DNA of 64,000 nt. Source: Candidatus Obscuribacterales bacterium. GTDB taxonomy: Bacteria > Cyanobacteriota > Vampirovibrionia > Obscuribacterales > Obscuribacteraceae. A program made the translations under genes and the position numbers. Position 1 is the stretch's first letter. The number at the start of each line of letters is the position of its first letter. Positions 18,739 through 28,620 of this stretch are shown here, piece after piece. The notes under the pieces were generated by a model. That model was not told where the DNA came from and did not search any database. It worked only from the letters and a program-made list of their open reading frames with translations. Where the stretch lies: contig JAHBVO010000001.1 of assembly GCA_019637435.1 (NCBI GenBank), positions 1,798,001 to 1,862,000 on the forward strand. The letters run 5' to 3'.

Positions 18739-18789
18739 GAGCGATGTTCCGACGAGCGATGTGTCGAGCGATGTGTCGAGCGATGTTCC
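18739..18789. repeat. Four-copy 12-bp tandem repeat
   Basis: GAGCGATGTTCC, GAGCGATGTGTC, GAGCGATGTGTC and GAGCGATGTTCC at 18739, 18754, 18766 and 18778. The outer two are identical and the inner two are identical, with a 3-nt spacer after the first. Iteron-like spacing of about one helical turn suits a protein-binding array. Confidence 0.7.
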
Positions 18790-18820
18790 GACAAGTCGCC
18801 TGACCAACTTTTCGGCGTGA

Positions 18821-18834
18821 CCTTATATATAAGG
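18821..18834. promoter_or_regulatory. CCTTATATATAAGG perfect palindrome
   Basis: A 14-bp exact palindrome between the 12-mer repeats and the adhesin leader. Related half-sites (CCTTATATA at 42824, TATATAAG near 54691) also lie upstream of genes, so it might be an operator; alternatively it is simply an AT-rich promoter core. Confidence 0.35.
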
Positions 18835-19272
18835 AAGACAGTTTTCTGAGCGTAAGTCTATTTCTGTGAATGAACACTGAAGGATGTGACCTGATGCGCA
18901 CCTTCGCGATCGGCGTGTGATCGGAACAAAAAACAAGCCTGGTAGTGAAAAATGACATTCCTATTCGCCGGCAGGGCAATTGCGTTAGAACGCCGGAAAC
19001 TCTCGGTGTGTAAGGCTTTTGCCGCGCTTGTTGGATTCTCGCGCAGTTAATATTGCTTGCTGGAATCCTTCAGGGCCGGACTGCTTTAGAGGTCAAGATA
19101 AACGCTGTTGCCAAATGTAAACGAGAATTTTTTCAGAACCGATTTTGATAAACCAACAAGGGCTCAGAACAAATTGACGAAAGTTTTTTCGAGATGGCAA
19201 TTTGAATCCTTCGCTTGACGACCGGTGGTAGGAAACGGTTTAACAGCGTGTTATGTTTTGCAGCGAATTCGA

Positions 19273-19363
19273 CGGCGGTCTTCTCGAGATTCCGCCGCCC
19301 AAAAACCTTTTAATTAGCTCCCGGCGACGGGAGCCTGATTTGTATTGGCGTAGTAGTCGCCGA
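19273..19363 (+). promoter_or_regulatory. Structured 5' leader of adhesin 2
   Basis: Three successive hairpins: CGGCGG/CCGCCG (19273-19297), GCTCCCG-GCGA-CGGGAGC (19317-19334, perfect 7-bp stem with a GNRA-type tetraloop), and GGCG/CGCC (19347-19361). The first ribosome-binding element is AGAGGA at 19381-19386. This could stabilise the very long mRNA or regulate it. I could not match it to a known riboswitch. Confidence 0.5.
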
Positions 19364-19392
19364 AATCGAAGTGACAACTTAGAGGATTGAAA

Positions 19393-22300
19393 ATGAGTAA
19401 GAAAGTGGTGCGAAGTCGGGAATCCTACATCAAGAACTGGACCGCAGCTATCTGGGGATCGGTGATGGTCGTAGCGTCGGGAGCCGCAGCTCAAGCCGAA
19501 GACCATCAAAACTTCAGAGATTTCCGCGATGCGAATCCCGGTTTCGATCGTCATACGCTTCGTCAGATGTATCGCGCTGAGTTTGGTCGTGGTGGCGCAG
19601 GTGGTGCTTCAAACGTTCCTGACGCCGGCACCTTCAACATCATGCCGGTGCCGAATGTACCTTCGACCAGTAACGTCACAATCACAGAGTCGCGCGGCAA
19701 GTGGGCTAACCGTCTCGAGCGCAACAATGGCGTCATAAAGCAATCCGTTCAATCTAATGACAGCGGCAAGCTGGTGACACTGAACGGCGGCGTCAATCTC
19801 GACCTCACTTCACAAGCTCGCAATATAACCCTCGGACAGAAGCTGTTCAATGGTGTTTCATCAATTGAAATTCAAGTTGGCGGCGAAACCAAAACTCTCA
19901 CTGCTGGTTCACAAGTCACGGCAGCCGAGTATATCGCTGCAAAACAAGTTCTCGCAGGAACCGCTCAGAAAGTTGCAATCAGCTCTAATGGCGTTGCGAC
20001 TGGCGGTGAAGTCGATCTTTCCGCTATCACCTCTCGCGGCGACGTGATGAGAGCATCCGACCTCGTCGTTCCGGTCAATGTCACCACACTCGGTGACTTC
20101 TCAAAAGGTTCCGAATTCAAACTTCAAGGTGACTTGAATAACTTTGGTACCGTTCATGCTCTGGACGGTTCCGGTAATGGACGCGGCGGCACAATAAGAG
20201 CCGTTGATATCAACAATAATGCAAATGCTTTGATTTCGTCCGACGTTGACCTCACGCTTCGCGCGGACGGGCAACTCACCAACCTCGGCAACATCACTTC
20301 GAACGGTAGCTTGACCCTGACCTCGAGCAACGTGACGAACCGCGGTAGCATTTCATCCGCTAAAGACGTCAATTTGAATTCTCCGACCGGCGCGATGAAT
20401 GTTGATAGCACAGGCGGTTCCATCTCCGCAGCCAACAATATCAATGTCGATGTGAACGCTAACTCGACACTGGCAGGCGGCAACTACCTCAGCCAAAACC
20501 TGAACCTGAATGCTGGTGCTGGAACAATCACCGCCAATCTGGACAATGTGTCCGGCACAGTCAATGGCACAGGATATGCGGTTCACTTCGCATCGCAATC
20601 CGAGACTTTGAACCTGGGCGACTTGAACTTGATCGATCCCACCTTCTATAACATCGGCAACATCAACTTCAATGGTAACGTTAACGTAGCCGGCAATGCT
20701 CTCACCATTATCGCGACTGGCAACATCACCGAGTCTGTGGTGGGACCGTTTACAGTGAGCACTGCCAATGGAGCCGGTGACGGCGGCAACCTCACGATGA
20801 TCGCCGGTGCGAATATCACAGCTGCCAGTGGTCCCGGTAACAACACCGTCGGAGCAGGTGCTCCAGCCCAAGTGACCTTCAACGAAGGTTCCATCGGTGG
20901 AGGAAGCATTCTCCTTGACGAAGTCCAACTCAACACCACAGGTGCTGGCGGTGGTAATGGCGGAAACGTTTTACTCGCTGCGTTTGCTGGCACCACAGGT
21001 GGTTCTGGAAGAGTTGATCTCGGTGTCGGAGTTTCCACTATTCAAACTTCTGGAGATGCCGGTGTTGGCACAAACGGTAACGTGACAGTCATTGCATCGA
21101 GAGGCATAAATCTTGGCGGTGCGGGTAGTTCGATAAACGCTGACGGCGGTCTAGCTGCAGCAGGAACAGGTGAAGTCAGGATCGCTTCAGCTCAACCAGT
21201 GACCGGTGGACCAGTCACTTATGCTGCTGACGGAAGCCTTCTGTCCGGTCAAGTCACTGCCGGATCGACTTTGACCAATTTCACTGTGAACGTACCCAGC
21301 GTCACCGCAAGTGGAATTGTCAGAGTAGCTTCCGGCGGCGACGTCAATGTATCTGACATCACTACAAGCGGACCTCTCGCTAACGTTGTGCTCTTGTCAG
21401 GTGTCGACCAGTTTACGCTTGCGCCTACAAACCCCTCGGCGAACCTGACCATAAACGGAGATGTAACCGCGAATGGTGCTGGCAGCCAAATCCTTGCTGC
21501 TTCCGGAAACAACCTCAGCACCGTCGATGGTGCTGACTTAGTTGCTGATGGCAATATAGGCTTCGTCGTTGGCGGCAATTTCAGCCAACTCGGAGCGGTA
21601 TTTGCTCAAAACGGCGCCGTCAATGGAACCGTTGATGGTGACTACACACTCGGCACTGACCTGCTTGATTTTGTCGCCGGAGCGTCCGGCGTAACGGTTG
21701 CCGTGAACGGCGACTTGATTCAATCGGCAGTCATAGAGGCTGGTGCAGGGGTTAGCCTGGACGGTAGCGTCAACCTCCTGATTGGTGGAGACTACACTGC
21801 GACATCTGCAGCTGCCAGCGTGCTGGCTGGACAAGGTGATCCCGGCTATGTCGGCACTGTGTCAATTTCCGCTCAGAATTTCTCAACGGCATCAGGCTCG
21901 ACCATCAGAGGTCGTAACGTCACGCTGACTTCGGATAGCACCAACTTCGGTTCTTTCAATCTCAACGGTCTGGTCGACGCTAATGGAACCGGTGCGCAAG
22001 GCGTATTGACCCTGACGCAAAACGGTACTGTTCCAACGGACATGACTGATACGAACTTCTCGGGTGGCCTGCAGTCACGCCAACTCACGATCAGCAACAA
22101 CACTGGTGGCGACATTCAGTTCCTCAACAACACGGCTACTTCATTCGACTTCAACAACGTCACTGCTAACGCTGGTGGCGACATCACGTTGATCGAAACT
22201 GTCCTCAATGGAGATGGCGACATCAACTTTACCGGTTCGAGTGTTTCAGGTGGTGCGTTCACGATTTATGTAGACGGCGACCTCACCACTGACGTCGCCT

Positions 22301-25300
22301 CAATAGTAGGCGGTGTATCTGGTGACTTGCGCAGCAGCAACGGTAACATCGGCACGACTGGCAACTTCTTCGAGACAGATTTCGGAAGTATCATCGTACA
22401 AGCACTGGGCGGACCATCGCCGACTGCGGGCAACGCTTACATCGGCGGCGCGAACGGTTTGAACTTCGCCGGCGGCAATTCGCAAATTACGGCTGATCTA
22501 GCCGCAGTTGCGCTCACCGGGGATATCACAACGGACGCGACTTCGACTGTCAGCGTCGGTGGATCTGCTGATTTGGCAGCTCAGGTTGGTAACATCGGTA
22601 CCGGATTGCTGAGCCCATTCCGTATCGACGTCGGTACCGGAGTTGGACAAGGCGTTCTTGCGAATGCATCGGGCGATGTGTTCCTCTATGACGCCAATGG
22701 CGCTGCTATCGCAAATGGAAGCTCTGCTACCTCTACAGCAGGAGGAACGTTTAGCTTCGTAGTTGACGGTAACCTCGCTGTCAGAAACAACGTTTCTGCT
22801 TCTACTGGCGACTTGATTCTTCAAGCAAATGCTGGTGGTGACTTGACGTTAGCCCCGAATGTTGAGGTCAGCGCCGGCGGTGACGTAAACCTCGCTGGAA
22901 CAAACATCACTGGTGGCATCGATACTCTGGTCTCAGGTGACAACCTGACGGTTGAACTCTCCGGACTGGGCAACATCTACACCAACGTGAACTCGATTAG
23001 CACCGATATTGGTGCAGGTGATTTGACTATCAATGAATATGATGGCATCACGATCGGCTCCCAGTCGGTCGGAGACCTGACCGTTAATGCATCGCTAGTT
23101 GCCGGCGGAGATGTGGACACCACTGCTGACTTCACGATGGATACTTTCACCGTCACCAATGACGGTGGCTACATCAACATCAACAACCAGATCACTGCTA
23201 ACACTGCTGCCTTGCTCGATACGACCGGCGGTACCGGCGGAATCGGAGGGCTGGGCACCCTGTCAACTCCTCTGGCTGGTTTGTTTAGCGACAGCGGCGA
23301 TATAGTTCTAACGGTCAATGGCGTCGCAGGTGCCGACACAACAGTAACAGCGCAAGCAGGCACCGGCGGGAACGTCGACTTGACCTACGTAGGCAGCGGT
23401 ACGCTGACCCTCGATGGCAGCACCGGTAATGGTGACTACTTCGTCGCTACCACGGACGGTGCCGCTTCTGTCGAAATCTTCGACGACATCAATGGAACGG
23501 GTGTACTGGACATCACGACCAACAGACTGGCGTTCGTCAACCCTGTCACTCTGGCTTTCGACAGCGCTAACGTCCAAAGCTTGGCTGGCAGCGGTCTGAC
23601 ACTCGACGGCGGCGATGCGGTCCTCGGCGGAAACTTCGTCACTACCAGTGGCGGTGCGGGCGTGAGCTTCACCGCTACCGACGGCGACTTCACTGTTTTG
23701 AACAAAACCAACTTTGTTGGTGGCGATGTCTTCGTGACGCTCGCGAACAACAACGGAATCAACGCAGTTGACCTCACCGCCGTGGGTGCGAACCTGAACG
23801 GCGATGCTCAGCTGTTCCCACCGGGTAACGACATCACAATTAGAGCCGCCAACATTCAAGGGAATATCGGTACTGCGATTACGAACTTCAACCAAGTAAC
23901 TGTTTTGGGTAACACAATCCACAACAGCAATGGCGACGTTCTTCTGCCTACCAACCTCGTGTTCTTTGGACAGAACCTCTCGATTATCGCTTCCGGCAAT
24001 GTAACCGCCACTGGTGCCACATTGATTGACCTGTCTTCCAACGTCGGCAACGGCGGAAGTTTGATTATCCTGGCTGGTTTCTCAAATACTCCTCCGACTG
24101 TTGGAGCCGAAAACACTGCTAACCCTGTGGTTATCACAGGATTCAGCGGCACTGGCGGTAGCGTAGATCTGACCGGAGTCAACATCATCACCAGCGCGAC
24201 AGGTGCTTCCGGTGACGCCGGCGATGTGACCATCATCGCTGCAGGTGGTAGCACCCTCGGCAGTGGAGCCGTGACGGTCGGCAACATTACTGCAACGTCA
24301 GTAAATGGTTTCGGCGGAATGGTTTCGCTTGCTGGTTCTGCTGGTGTCACCGTTGGTGATATCACCACTACTGGTGGAGTCGCTGGCGGTGACGTACTTC
24401 TAGGAGTCGGAACGGTCGCGATCATCGGAACTCCAACCATCACCAATGGTGTACTGAGCGGAGGCGGTTTCATCCCTGATGCACTCACGCCGGGCAACCT
24501 GACGTATGGAGCTATCAACTCCGGCAACGGTGATGTAGCTCTCGCCGGCGCACTCACTGCTGGCGATACCGTGAGCGGTGGCTTCATTCAAGCTGACAAT
24601 CTTGAAGTCGTCATGGGCGATGGAACGGTTTCGCTGAATGTTGACGCTAACGAAGTTCAGGCCGATGCCACAGCTGGCGCAGGCGGCGGCACGCTGACGA
24701 TCGACGAAGCAGGCAGCATTAACGTCGACCACATCGATGGAAATCTGGATGTAAACATCAATGCCTTCGCGACCATCAACATCATTGGCAGCATCAACGC
24801 TGGAACCGGTGCTGTTGAACTTGGCGCTCAGGACATCACCACGAATGCTTCCAAAGTCATCGCTGATAGTCTCGATCTCAATGTACTGAACAATGCTACG
24901 GTCAACACCAGCGTGAACACGCTGACCACGACCACTGGCACTGGTTTCAGCATTGTGAACGAAGACAATGGTATCGACCTCGGTTCGCAGGCATCCGGCG
25001 CATCGCTTGTCGTGAATGCGAGCCAGGTTGCCTCCGGTGATGTGACCACATCAGCTGATTTCGTCCTCGACTCCCTCACCGTCAGCAATGCCGGTGGTGA
25101 CATCGTCATCAGCAATGACATTACTGGCACGAGTGCTGTCGCACTCGACACCACGGGTGGACCTGGTGCTATCACTGGTCTGGGATCTGTTTCTTCGCCA
25201 ATCATCGGACTCAATTCCGGTGCGGGCGGCATCGACCTGTCAGTTAACGGATTGCTGGATGGGGATACAAGCCTCAATGCGGCAGCTACCGGCGGAAATG

Positions 25301-28300
25301 TCAACGTTGACTACGTTGGCACCGGAGTTCTGACTCTCGCGAATAACAGCACGGGCAACGTCGATTACAACGTCTCAGCTATCGGTGGCAGCATCGTGAT
25401 TCGTGGAGACATCGATGGAACAGGTGACGCCACTTTGACCAGTGACGATATTTCGTTCTCTGACAACAGTGCGTACTCCCTGACGTTCAACGAAATCACG
25501 CTCAACAGCGTGACTGACTTGACTGTCAGCGGCGGCGTCAACGGTGGAACGTTCAACTCGACCGTTGCTACCAACTTCAACGCCACCAACGGCGACCTCA
25601 CCACCAACGACCAGTTGAACTTCAATGGTGGCGATGTGTTCGCAACCTTGCTGGTCAACAACGGAACCAACGCGTTCGTGAACAACGGAATCCTTAATGG
25701 AGATGGCGCATTTGATGGAGACCCAACGGCAAATTCGTTGACCATCACAGCTGCTCTCATCACTCCAGGAACGATTCAAAACTTCAATAACGTGTTCTTC
25801 CTGCAAGGAAACACCATCATCAACACCACCGGTGATGTAGTCCTCCCGACCAACCTGGTATTCCAAGGTCAAGACCTCGCGATTATCGCCTCTGGTAACA
25901 TCACCGCGACTGGAGCCGTGTTGATCGACCTGTCGTCTTCGACCGGAGATGGTGGAGATTTGCTGGTACTGGCTGGTTATGATGCCACCGGTGTCGGCGG
26001 CGGTCAGCAACAGACCCAAGACCCGGTCACCGTGACCGGCGTCAGCACGACTGGCGGAAGTGTTGACTTCACAGGAGTCAACATCATCACGAGCAGCTCG
26101 TTTGCTGGCGGCAGCGCCGGCAGTGTAACCATCATTGCAGGAAGCACCACCGGTGCTACCAACGCAGGCGATGTGACTGTCGGTAACATCACAGCTGAAG
26201 GTGATTTGAACGGTGGACTGGTAGTCGTCGGTGCATTCGGCAACGCAACGGTCGGAAACATCAGCACGATTGGAACGAACGGTCAGGGTGGATCCGTTGT
26301 TCTCGGCAGCGGTACGGCAACATTGGTCGGACCTGTAGTCGTGACGAATGGTAGTCTCACAACGGGCAGCTTCGTTCCTGGAGTACTCTCCGGCGGTGAT
26401 GTCGCTTACGGTACGATCAATGCAGGAACCGGCGACGTCGACCTGGCAGGCGCTCTGAATAACGGCAGCAGCATCGCTGGTGGTGCAATCACAGCCGACA
26501 GAATCGGTTTCGTGATCGGATCAGGAACGGCTTCAGCAACCGGCAACTTCAACAGAGTAACTGTTGATGGCACTTCTTCCGCCGGCGGAAGCGTGACGGT
26601 AACTGAGAACGACGACATCATCCTCGATGACGTTTCCGGCACTCAAGTCAACGTCACGGTTAATGCGTCCGGCGATGTCTCTGTTGATGGAGATGTGAGC
26701 TTCGGAACTGGAACACTCAACTTGAGTGCTGCCAATATCGTTCAAGGTATCGGCGGATCGATCACTGGTTCCAACCTGAGCCTCACAGCAGTTAACGATG
26801 CTACGTTGACCACGAACGTCACAACCCTGCTGAATAGCTCCGCTGATAATCTGACGTTGTTCAATACCGGCAACCTGACGGTAAATGATTTGACCATCGG
26901 CACGGATCTCAACCTCACCAACACGGGAACGCTTACCTTCAATGGTACGACTACCGCTGTTGATGTGAATGTCACCAATACTGGTGCATTGACGATCGGT
27001 GATATCACGGCTACGGGTGCGATAACTGTCGACAACACCGGCAACGCTACTGTCGCTGGTACGCTATCCGGAGCAACTGGTCTCTCCATCGATGCGTCGG
27101 GAACGTTGGCTGTGAATGCGGCTGTATCCTCTAACCTGGATGTGAACTTGCTCGCTGATGGCAACATCACGGTAGGTGCTAACGCCACCTCTATAGACGG
27201 TGATCTCAACATCGTCTCCCAGGCAGGCTCTATCACCACGGCTGACAACATCACCCTCCAGGGCAATGATTCAATCCTCATTCAGACTGTCGGTGGTGGC
27301 ACAATCACGGTTGGTGCAACGAACAACATCTTCACTGATGCGACAACTAAGGGACCCGGAATCGGAAACGTCACCATTCTGCAAGGTGCAACTCTTCCAG
27401 CTAAGACCAAAAACCTCAAAGGTAAGAACATCATCGCCATCACGCAAGATGACGGAACTGTCCTCACCGGCAGAGGCAAAGGGACCAAGAAAGTTGTGTT
27501 CGAATCTCCAGACAATACGTTGTCCGGAATCGGCGCTCAACTCTTGATCGTTGCATCGGCAAAGAATGGTGTCATCATCGGAGGTGGTGCCACGATTACA
27601 GCTGACCCACCGGTGGCAGCAGGTTCGGCTATCACAGTATCGACCTGGGGCAAGGCGGATGCAGCTCAGCAAGCGGCTCCTACCACTTCAACCGAACTGC
27701 CCGCATCGCTGGCAAGCATCACCGCACCAGCAACGGTATCATCGGTCAATATGGTGACTGCAACCAACGCGACCACAACGACTGGCAAAGATGCTCTCAA
27801 CGGCACGCTTTCCAATCTGGCCTCAGCCAACAACCTCAGCATCTTCGCAGCGCAGGAAGATGACTCGACCATCACCGGTTATGCGCCGGTCGGTCAAATT
27901 GTTGACGGTAAGGTCTGCAGCGATATCGAATTCGGTTTCGCTACAGGTGCGGCTGGTAACGGTGTTTCGACAATCAAACACAGCGACATTGTCACTCTCG
28001 ACAATGGCACCGCTCTGTTCGTACCGTCGAAGGACATGATGGTCGTAACGCCGAAGGGCAAAGTCAAACTTGGCGCTAACTCGGTCGCTGTGGTCAGCAT
28101 CGACGGTAATCAACTCTCGGTGTACGACATCAACGACAACCACAAAGGCAGCGTAGTAGTCGCCGCCGGTGGTCGCGAATTGTCGCTCTCACCAGGACGT
28201 CACCTCATCGTCACCAACGATCGCGCAGCATCCTTCGCGGAAGCTAACCCGATCGAATCGATCATGCACCGCGCAGTCAGCCGTCATGAACTCGGCAACG

Positions 28301-28509
28301 GACATAGAGCATTCACCACAGAATTCTCGATTCCGTCGGCAGTTCAAACGGTCAAACCGCTCGGCGCAATGATGCATTCTAACCACGCAGCAGCGAAGAA
28401 AGTTGCTCAGAATGTCATCAAGACTTCTGCCGTTATGATGCACATCGGTGGTGCTGCTCCTTACGAGTTCCACACCAAACCGAGAACAGTTGCAATGAAC
28501 ATGAACTAA
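19393..28509 (+). CDS. Giant secreted haemagglutinin-like repeat adhesin with FecR-like C-terminus
   Basis: 3038 residues from ATG 19393 (AGAGGA 6 nt upstream; the TTG at 19387 abuts that site and is rejected). A signal peptide ends AQA/ED near residue 35. The conserved family module follows (LDLTS...NITLGQKLF, VTAAEYIAAKQVL, LVVPVNVTTLGDFS), then thousands of residues of Asn/Gly/Thr/Ser-rich beta-repeat. Two tandem ~1.9-kb units (equivalent points 22987, 24913, 26817) show an internal duplication. Residues about 2790-2880 (HSDIVTLDNGTALFVPS, GKVKLGANSVAVVSIDGNQLSVYD, GRELSLSPGRHLIVT) look like a FecR domain. The C-terminal ~140 residues are basic and His/Met-rich. No membrane anchor or TPS domain is seen. 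Probably a surface/biofilm protein. Confidence 0.9.
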   Translation: MSKKVVRSRESYIKNWTAAIWGSVMVVASGAAAQAEDHQNFRDFRDANPGFDRHTLRQMYRAEFGRGGAGGASNVPDAGTFNIMPVPNVPSTSNVTITESRGKWANRLERNNGVIKQSVQSNDSGKLVTLNGGVNLDLTSQARNITLGQKLFNGVSSIEIQVGGETKTLTAGSQVTAAEYIAAKQVLAGTAQKVAISSNGVATGGEVDLSAITSRGDVMRASDLVVPVNVTTLGDFSKGSEFKLQGDLNNFGTVHALDGSGNGRGGTIRAVDINNNANALISSDVDLTLRADGQLTNLGNITSNGSLTLTSSNVTNRGSISSAKDVNLNSPTGAMNVDSTGGSISAANNINVDVNANSTLAGGNYLSQNLNLNAGAGTITANLDNVSGTVNGTGYAVHFASQSETLNLGDLNLIDPTFYNIGNINFNGNVNVAGNALTIIATGNITESVVGPFTVSTANGAGDGGNLTMIAGANITAASGPGNNTVGAGAPAQVTFNEGSIGGGSILLDEVQLNTTGAGGGNGGNVLLAAFAGTTGGSGRVDLGVGVSTIQTSGDAGVGTNGNVTVIASRGINLGGAGSSINADGGLAAAGTGEVRIASAQPVTGGPVTYAADGSLLSGQVTAGSTLTNFTVNVPSVTASGIVRVASGGDVNVSDITTSGPLANVVLLSGVDQFTLAPTNPSANLTINGDVTANGAGSQILAASGNNLSTVDGADLVADGNIGFVVGGNFSQLGAVFAQNGAVNGTVDGDYTLGTDLLDFVAGASGVTVAVNGDLIQSAVIEAGAGVSLDGSVNLLIGGDYTATSAAASVLAGQGDPGYVGTVSISAQNFSTASGSTIRGRNVTLTSDSTNFGSFNLNGLVDANGTGAQGVLTLTQNGTVPTDMTDTNFSGGLQSRQLTISNNTGGDIQFLNNTATSFDFNNVTANAGGDITLIETVLNGDGDINFTGSSVSGGAFTIYVDGDLTTDVASIVGGVSGDLRSSNGNIGTTGNFFETDFGSIIVQALGGPSPTAGNAYIGGANGLNFAGGNSQITADLAAVALTGDITTDATSTVSVGGSADLAAQVGNIGTGLLSPFRIDVGTGVGQGVLANASGDVFLYDANGAAIANGSSATSTAGGTFSFVVDGNLAVRNNVSASTGDLILQANAGGDLTLAPNVEVSAGGDVNLAGTNITGGIDTLVSGDNLTVELSGLGNIYTNVNSISTDIGAGDLTINEYDGITIGSQSVGDLTVNASLVAGGDVDTTADFTMDTFTVTNDGGYININNQITANTAALLDTTGGTGGIGGLGTLSTPLAGLFSDSGDIVLTVNGVAGADTTVTAQAGTGGNVDLTYVGSGTLTLDGSTGNGDYFVATTDGAASVEIFDDINGTGVLDITTNRLAFVNPVTLAFDSANVQSLAGSGLTLDGGDAVLGGNFVTTSGGAGVSFTATDGDFTVLNKTNFVGGDVFVTLANNNGINAVDLTAVGANLNGDAQLFPPGNDITIRAANIQGNIGTAITNFNQVTVLGNTIHNSNGDVLLPTNLVFFGQNLSIIASGNVTATGATLIDLSSNVGNGGSLIILAGFSNTPPTVGAENTANPVVITGFSGTGGSVDLTGVNIITSATGASGDAGDVTIIAAGGSTLGSGAVTVGNITATSVNGFGGMVSLAGSAGVTVGDITTTGGVAGGDVLLGVGTVAIIGTPTITNGVLSGGGFIPDALTPGNLTYGAINSGNGDVALAGALTAGDTVSGGFIQADNLEVVMGDGTVSLNVDANEVQADATAGAGGGTLTIDEAGSINVDHIDGNLDVNINAFATINIIGSINAGTGAVELGAQDITTNASKVIADSLDLNVLNNATVNTSVNTLTTTTGTGFSIVNEDNGIDLGSQASGASLVVNASQVASGDVTTSADFVLDSLTVSNAGGDIVISNDITGTSAVALDTTGGPGAITGLGSVSSPIIGLNSGAGGIDLSVNGLLDGDTSLNAAATGGNVNVDYVGTGVLTLANNSTGNVDYNVSAIGGSIVIRGDIDGTGDATLTSDDISFSDNSAYSLTFNEITLNSVTDLTVSGGVNGGTFNSTVATNFNATNGDLTTNDQLNFNGGDVFATLLVNNGTNAFVNNGILNGDGAFDGDPTANSLTITAALITPGTIQNFNNVFFLQGNTIINTTGDVVLPTNLVFQGQDLAIIASGNITATGAVLIDLSSSTGDGGDLLVLAGYDATGVGGGQQQTQDPVTVTGVSTTGGSVDFTGVNIITSSSFAGGSAGSVTIIAGSTTGATNAGDVTVGNITAEGDLNGGLVVVGAFGNATVGNISTIGTNGQGGSVVLGSGTATLVGPVVVTNGSLTTGSFVPGVLSGGDVAYGTINAGTGDVDLAGALNNGSSIAGGAITADRIGFVIGSGTASATGNFNRVTVDGTSSAGGSVTVTENDDIILDDVSGTQVNVTVNASGDVSVDGDVSFGTGTLNLSAANIVQGIGGSITGSNLSLTAVNDATLTTNVTTLLNSSADNLTLFNTGNLTVNDLTIGTDLNLTNTGTLTFNGTTTAVDVNVTNTGALTIGDITATGAITVDNTGNATVAGTLSGATGLSIDASGTLAVNAAVSSNLDVNLLADGNITVGANATSIDGDLNIVSQAGSITTADNITLQGNDSILIQTVGGGTITVGATNNIFTDATTKGPGIGNVTILQGATLPAKTKNLKGKNIIAITQDDGTVLTGRGKGTKKVVFESPDNTLSGIGAQLLIVASAKNGVIIGGGATITADPPVAAGSAITVSTWGKADAAQQAAPTTSTELPASLASITAPATVSSVNMVTATNATTTTGKDALNGTLSNLASANNLSIFAAQEDDSTITGYAPVGQIVDGKVCSDIEFGFATGAAGNGVSTIKHSDIVTLDNGTALFVPSKDMMVVTPKGKVKLGANSVAVVSIDGNQLSVYDINDNHKGSVVVAAGGRELSLSPGRHLIVTNDRAASFAEANPIESIMHRAVSRHELGNGHRAFTTEFSIPSAVQTVKPLGAMMHSNHAAAKKVAQNVIKTSAVMMHIGGAAPYEFHTKPRTVAMNMN
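22930..26870 (+). repeat. Tandem ~1.9-kb duplication inside adhesin 2
   Basis: The protein segments VNSISTDIGAG (22987), VNTLTTTTGTG (24913) and VTTLLNSSADN (26817) start equivalent units. Each of the first two runs through matching LLDTTGG/ALDTTGG, GNTIHNSNGDVLLPTNL / GNTIINTTGDVVLPTNL and LIDLSS motifs. Units are about 1926 and 1904 bp; the third is partial. They are diverged, so the duplication is old. Confidence 0.75.
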
Positions 28510-28531
28510 GTTCACTGACAGCAAGCTAGTG

Positions 28532-28559
28532 GAAAGGGGCGCCGCGAGGTGCCCCTTTC
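28532..28559 (+). terminator. Rho-independent terminator of adhesin 2
   Basis: GAAAGGGGCGCC, loop GCGA, GGTGCCCCTTTC: a 12-bp stem with one G-T pair, followed by a TTTCTGTTT tail. It lies 22 nt after the adhesin stop codon. Confidence 0.9.
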
Positions 28560-28620
28560 TGTTTGGAGTTGCTTCTAATTAGTGGTACTCTGTCAAATTC
28601 GATTTCGGAGCGAATTTGAT

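Larger units (their letters stand above)
18628..19392. other. Long intergenic region between DUF4234-like gene and adhesin 2
   Basis: About 765 bp without a supported gene. It contains a four-copy 12-mer repeat (18739-18789), a 14-bp palindrome (18821-18834) and a hairpin-rich leader just before the adhesin (19273-19363). No RNA gene was recognised in 18835-19272. Confidence 0.55.

Noticed and set aside
18628..18807. Longer start of the DUF4234-like gene
   Set aside because: Would translate the 12-mer repeat and the -10 region; ATG at 18627 fits better.
19273..19386. Possible c-di-GMP or cobalamin riboswitch before adhesin 2
   Set aside because: Hairpins present but no conserved riboswitch core could be matched.
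20154..28524. Many minus-strand ORFs inside adhesin 2
   Set aside because: Shadows of a long repetitive plus-strand gene; no start signals or domain matches.
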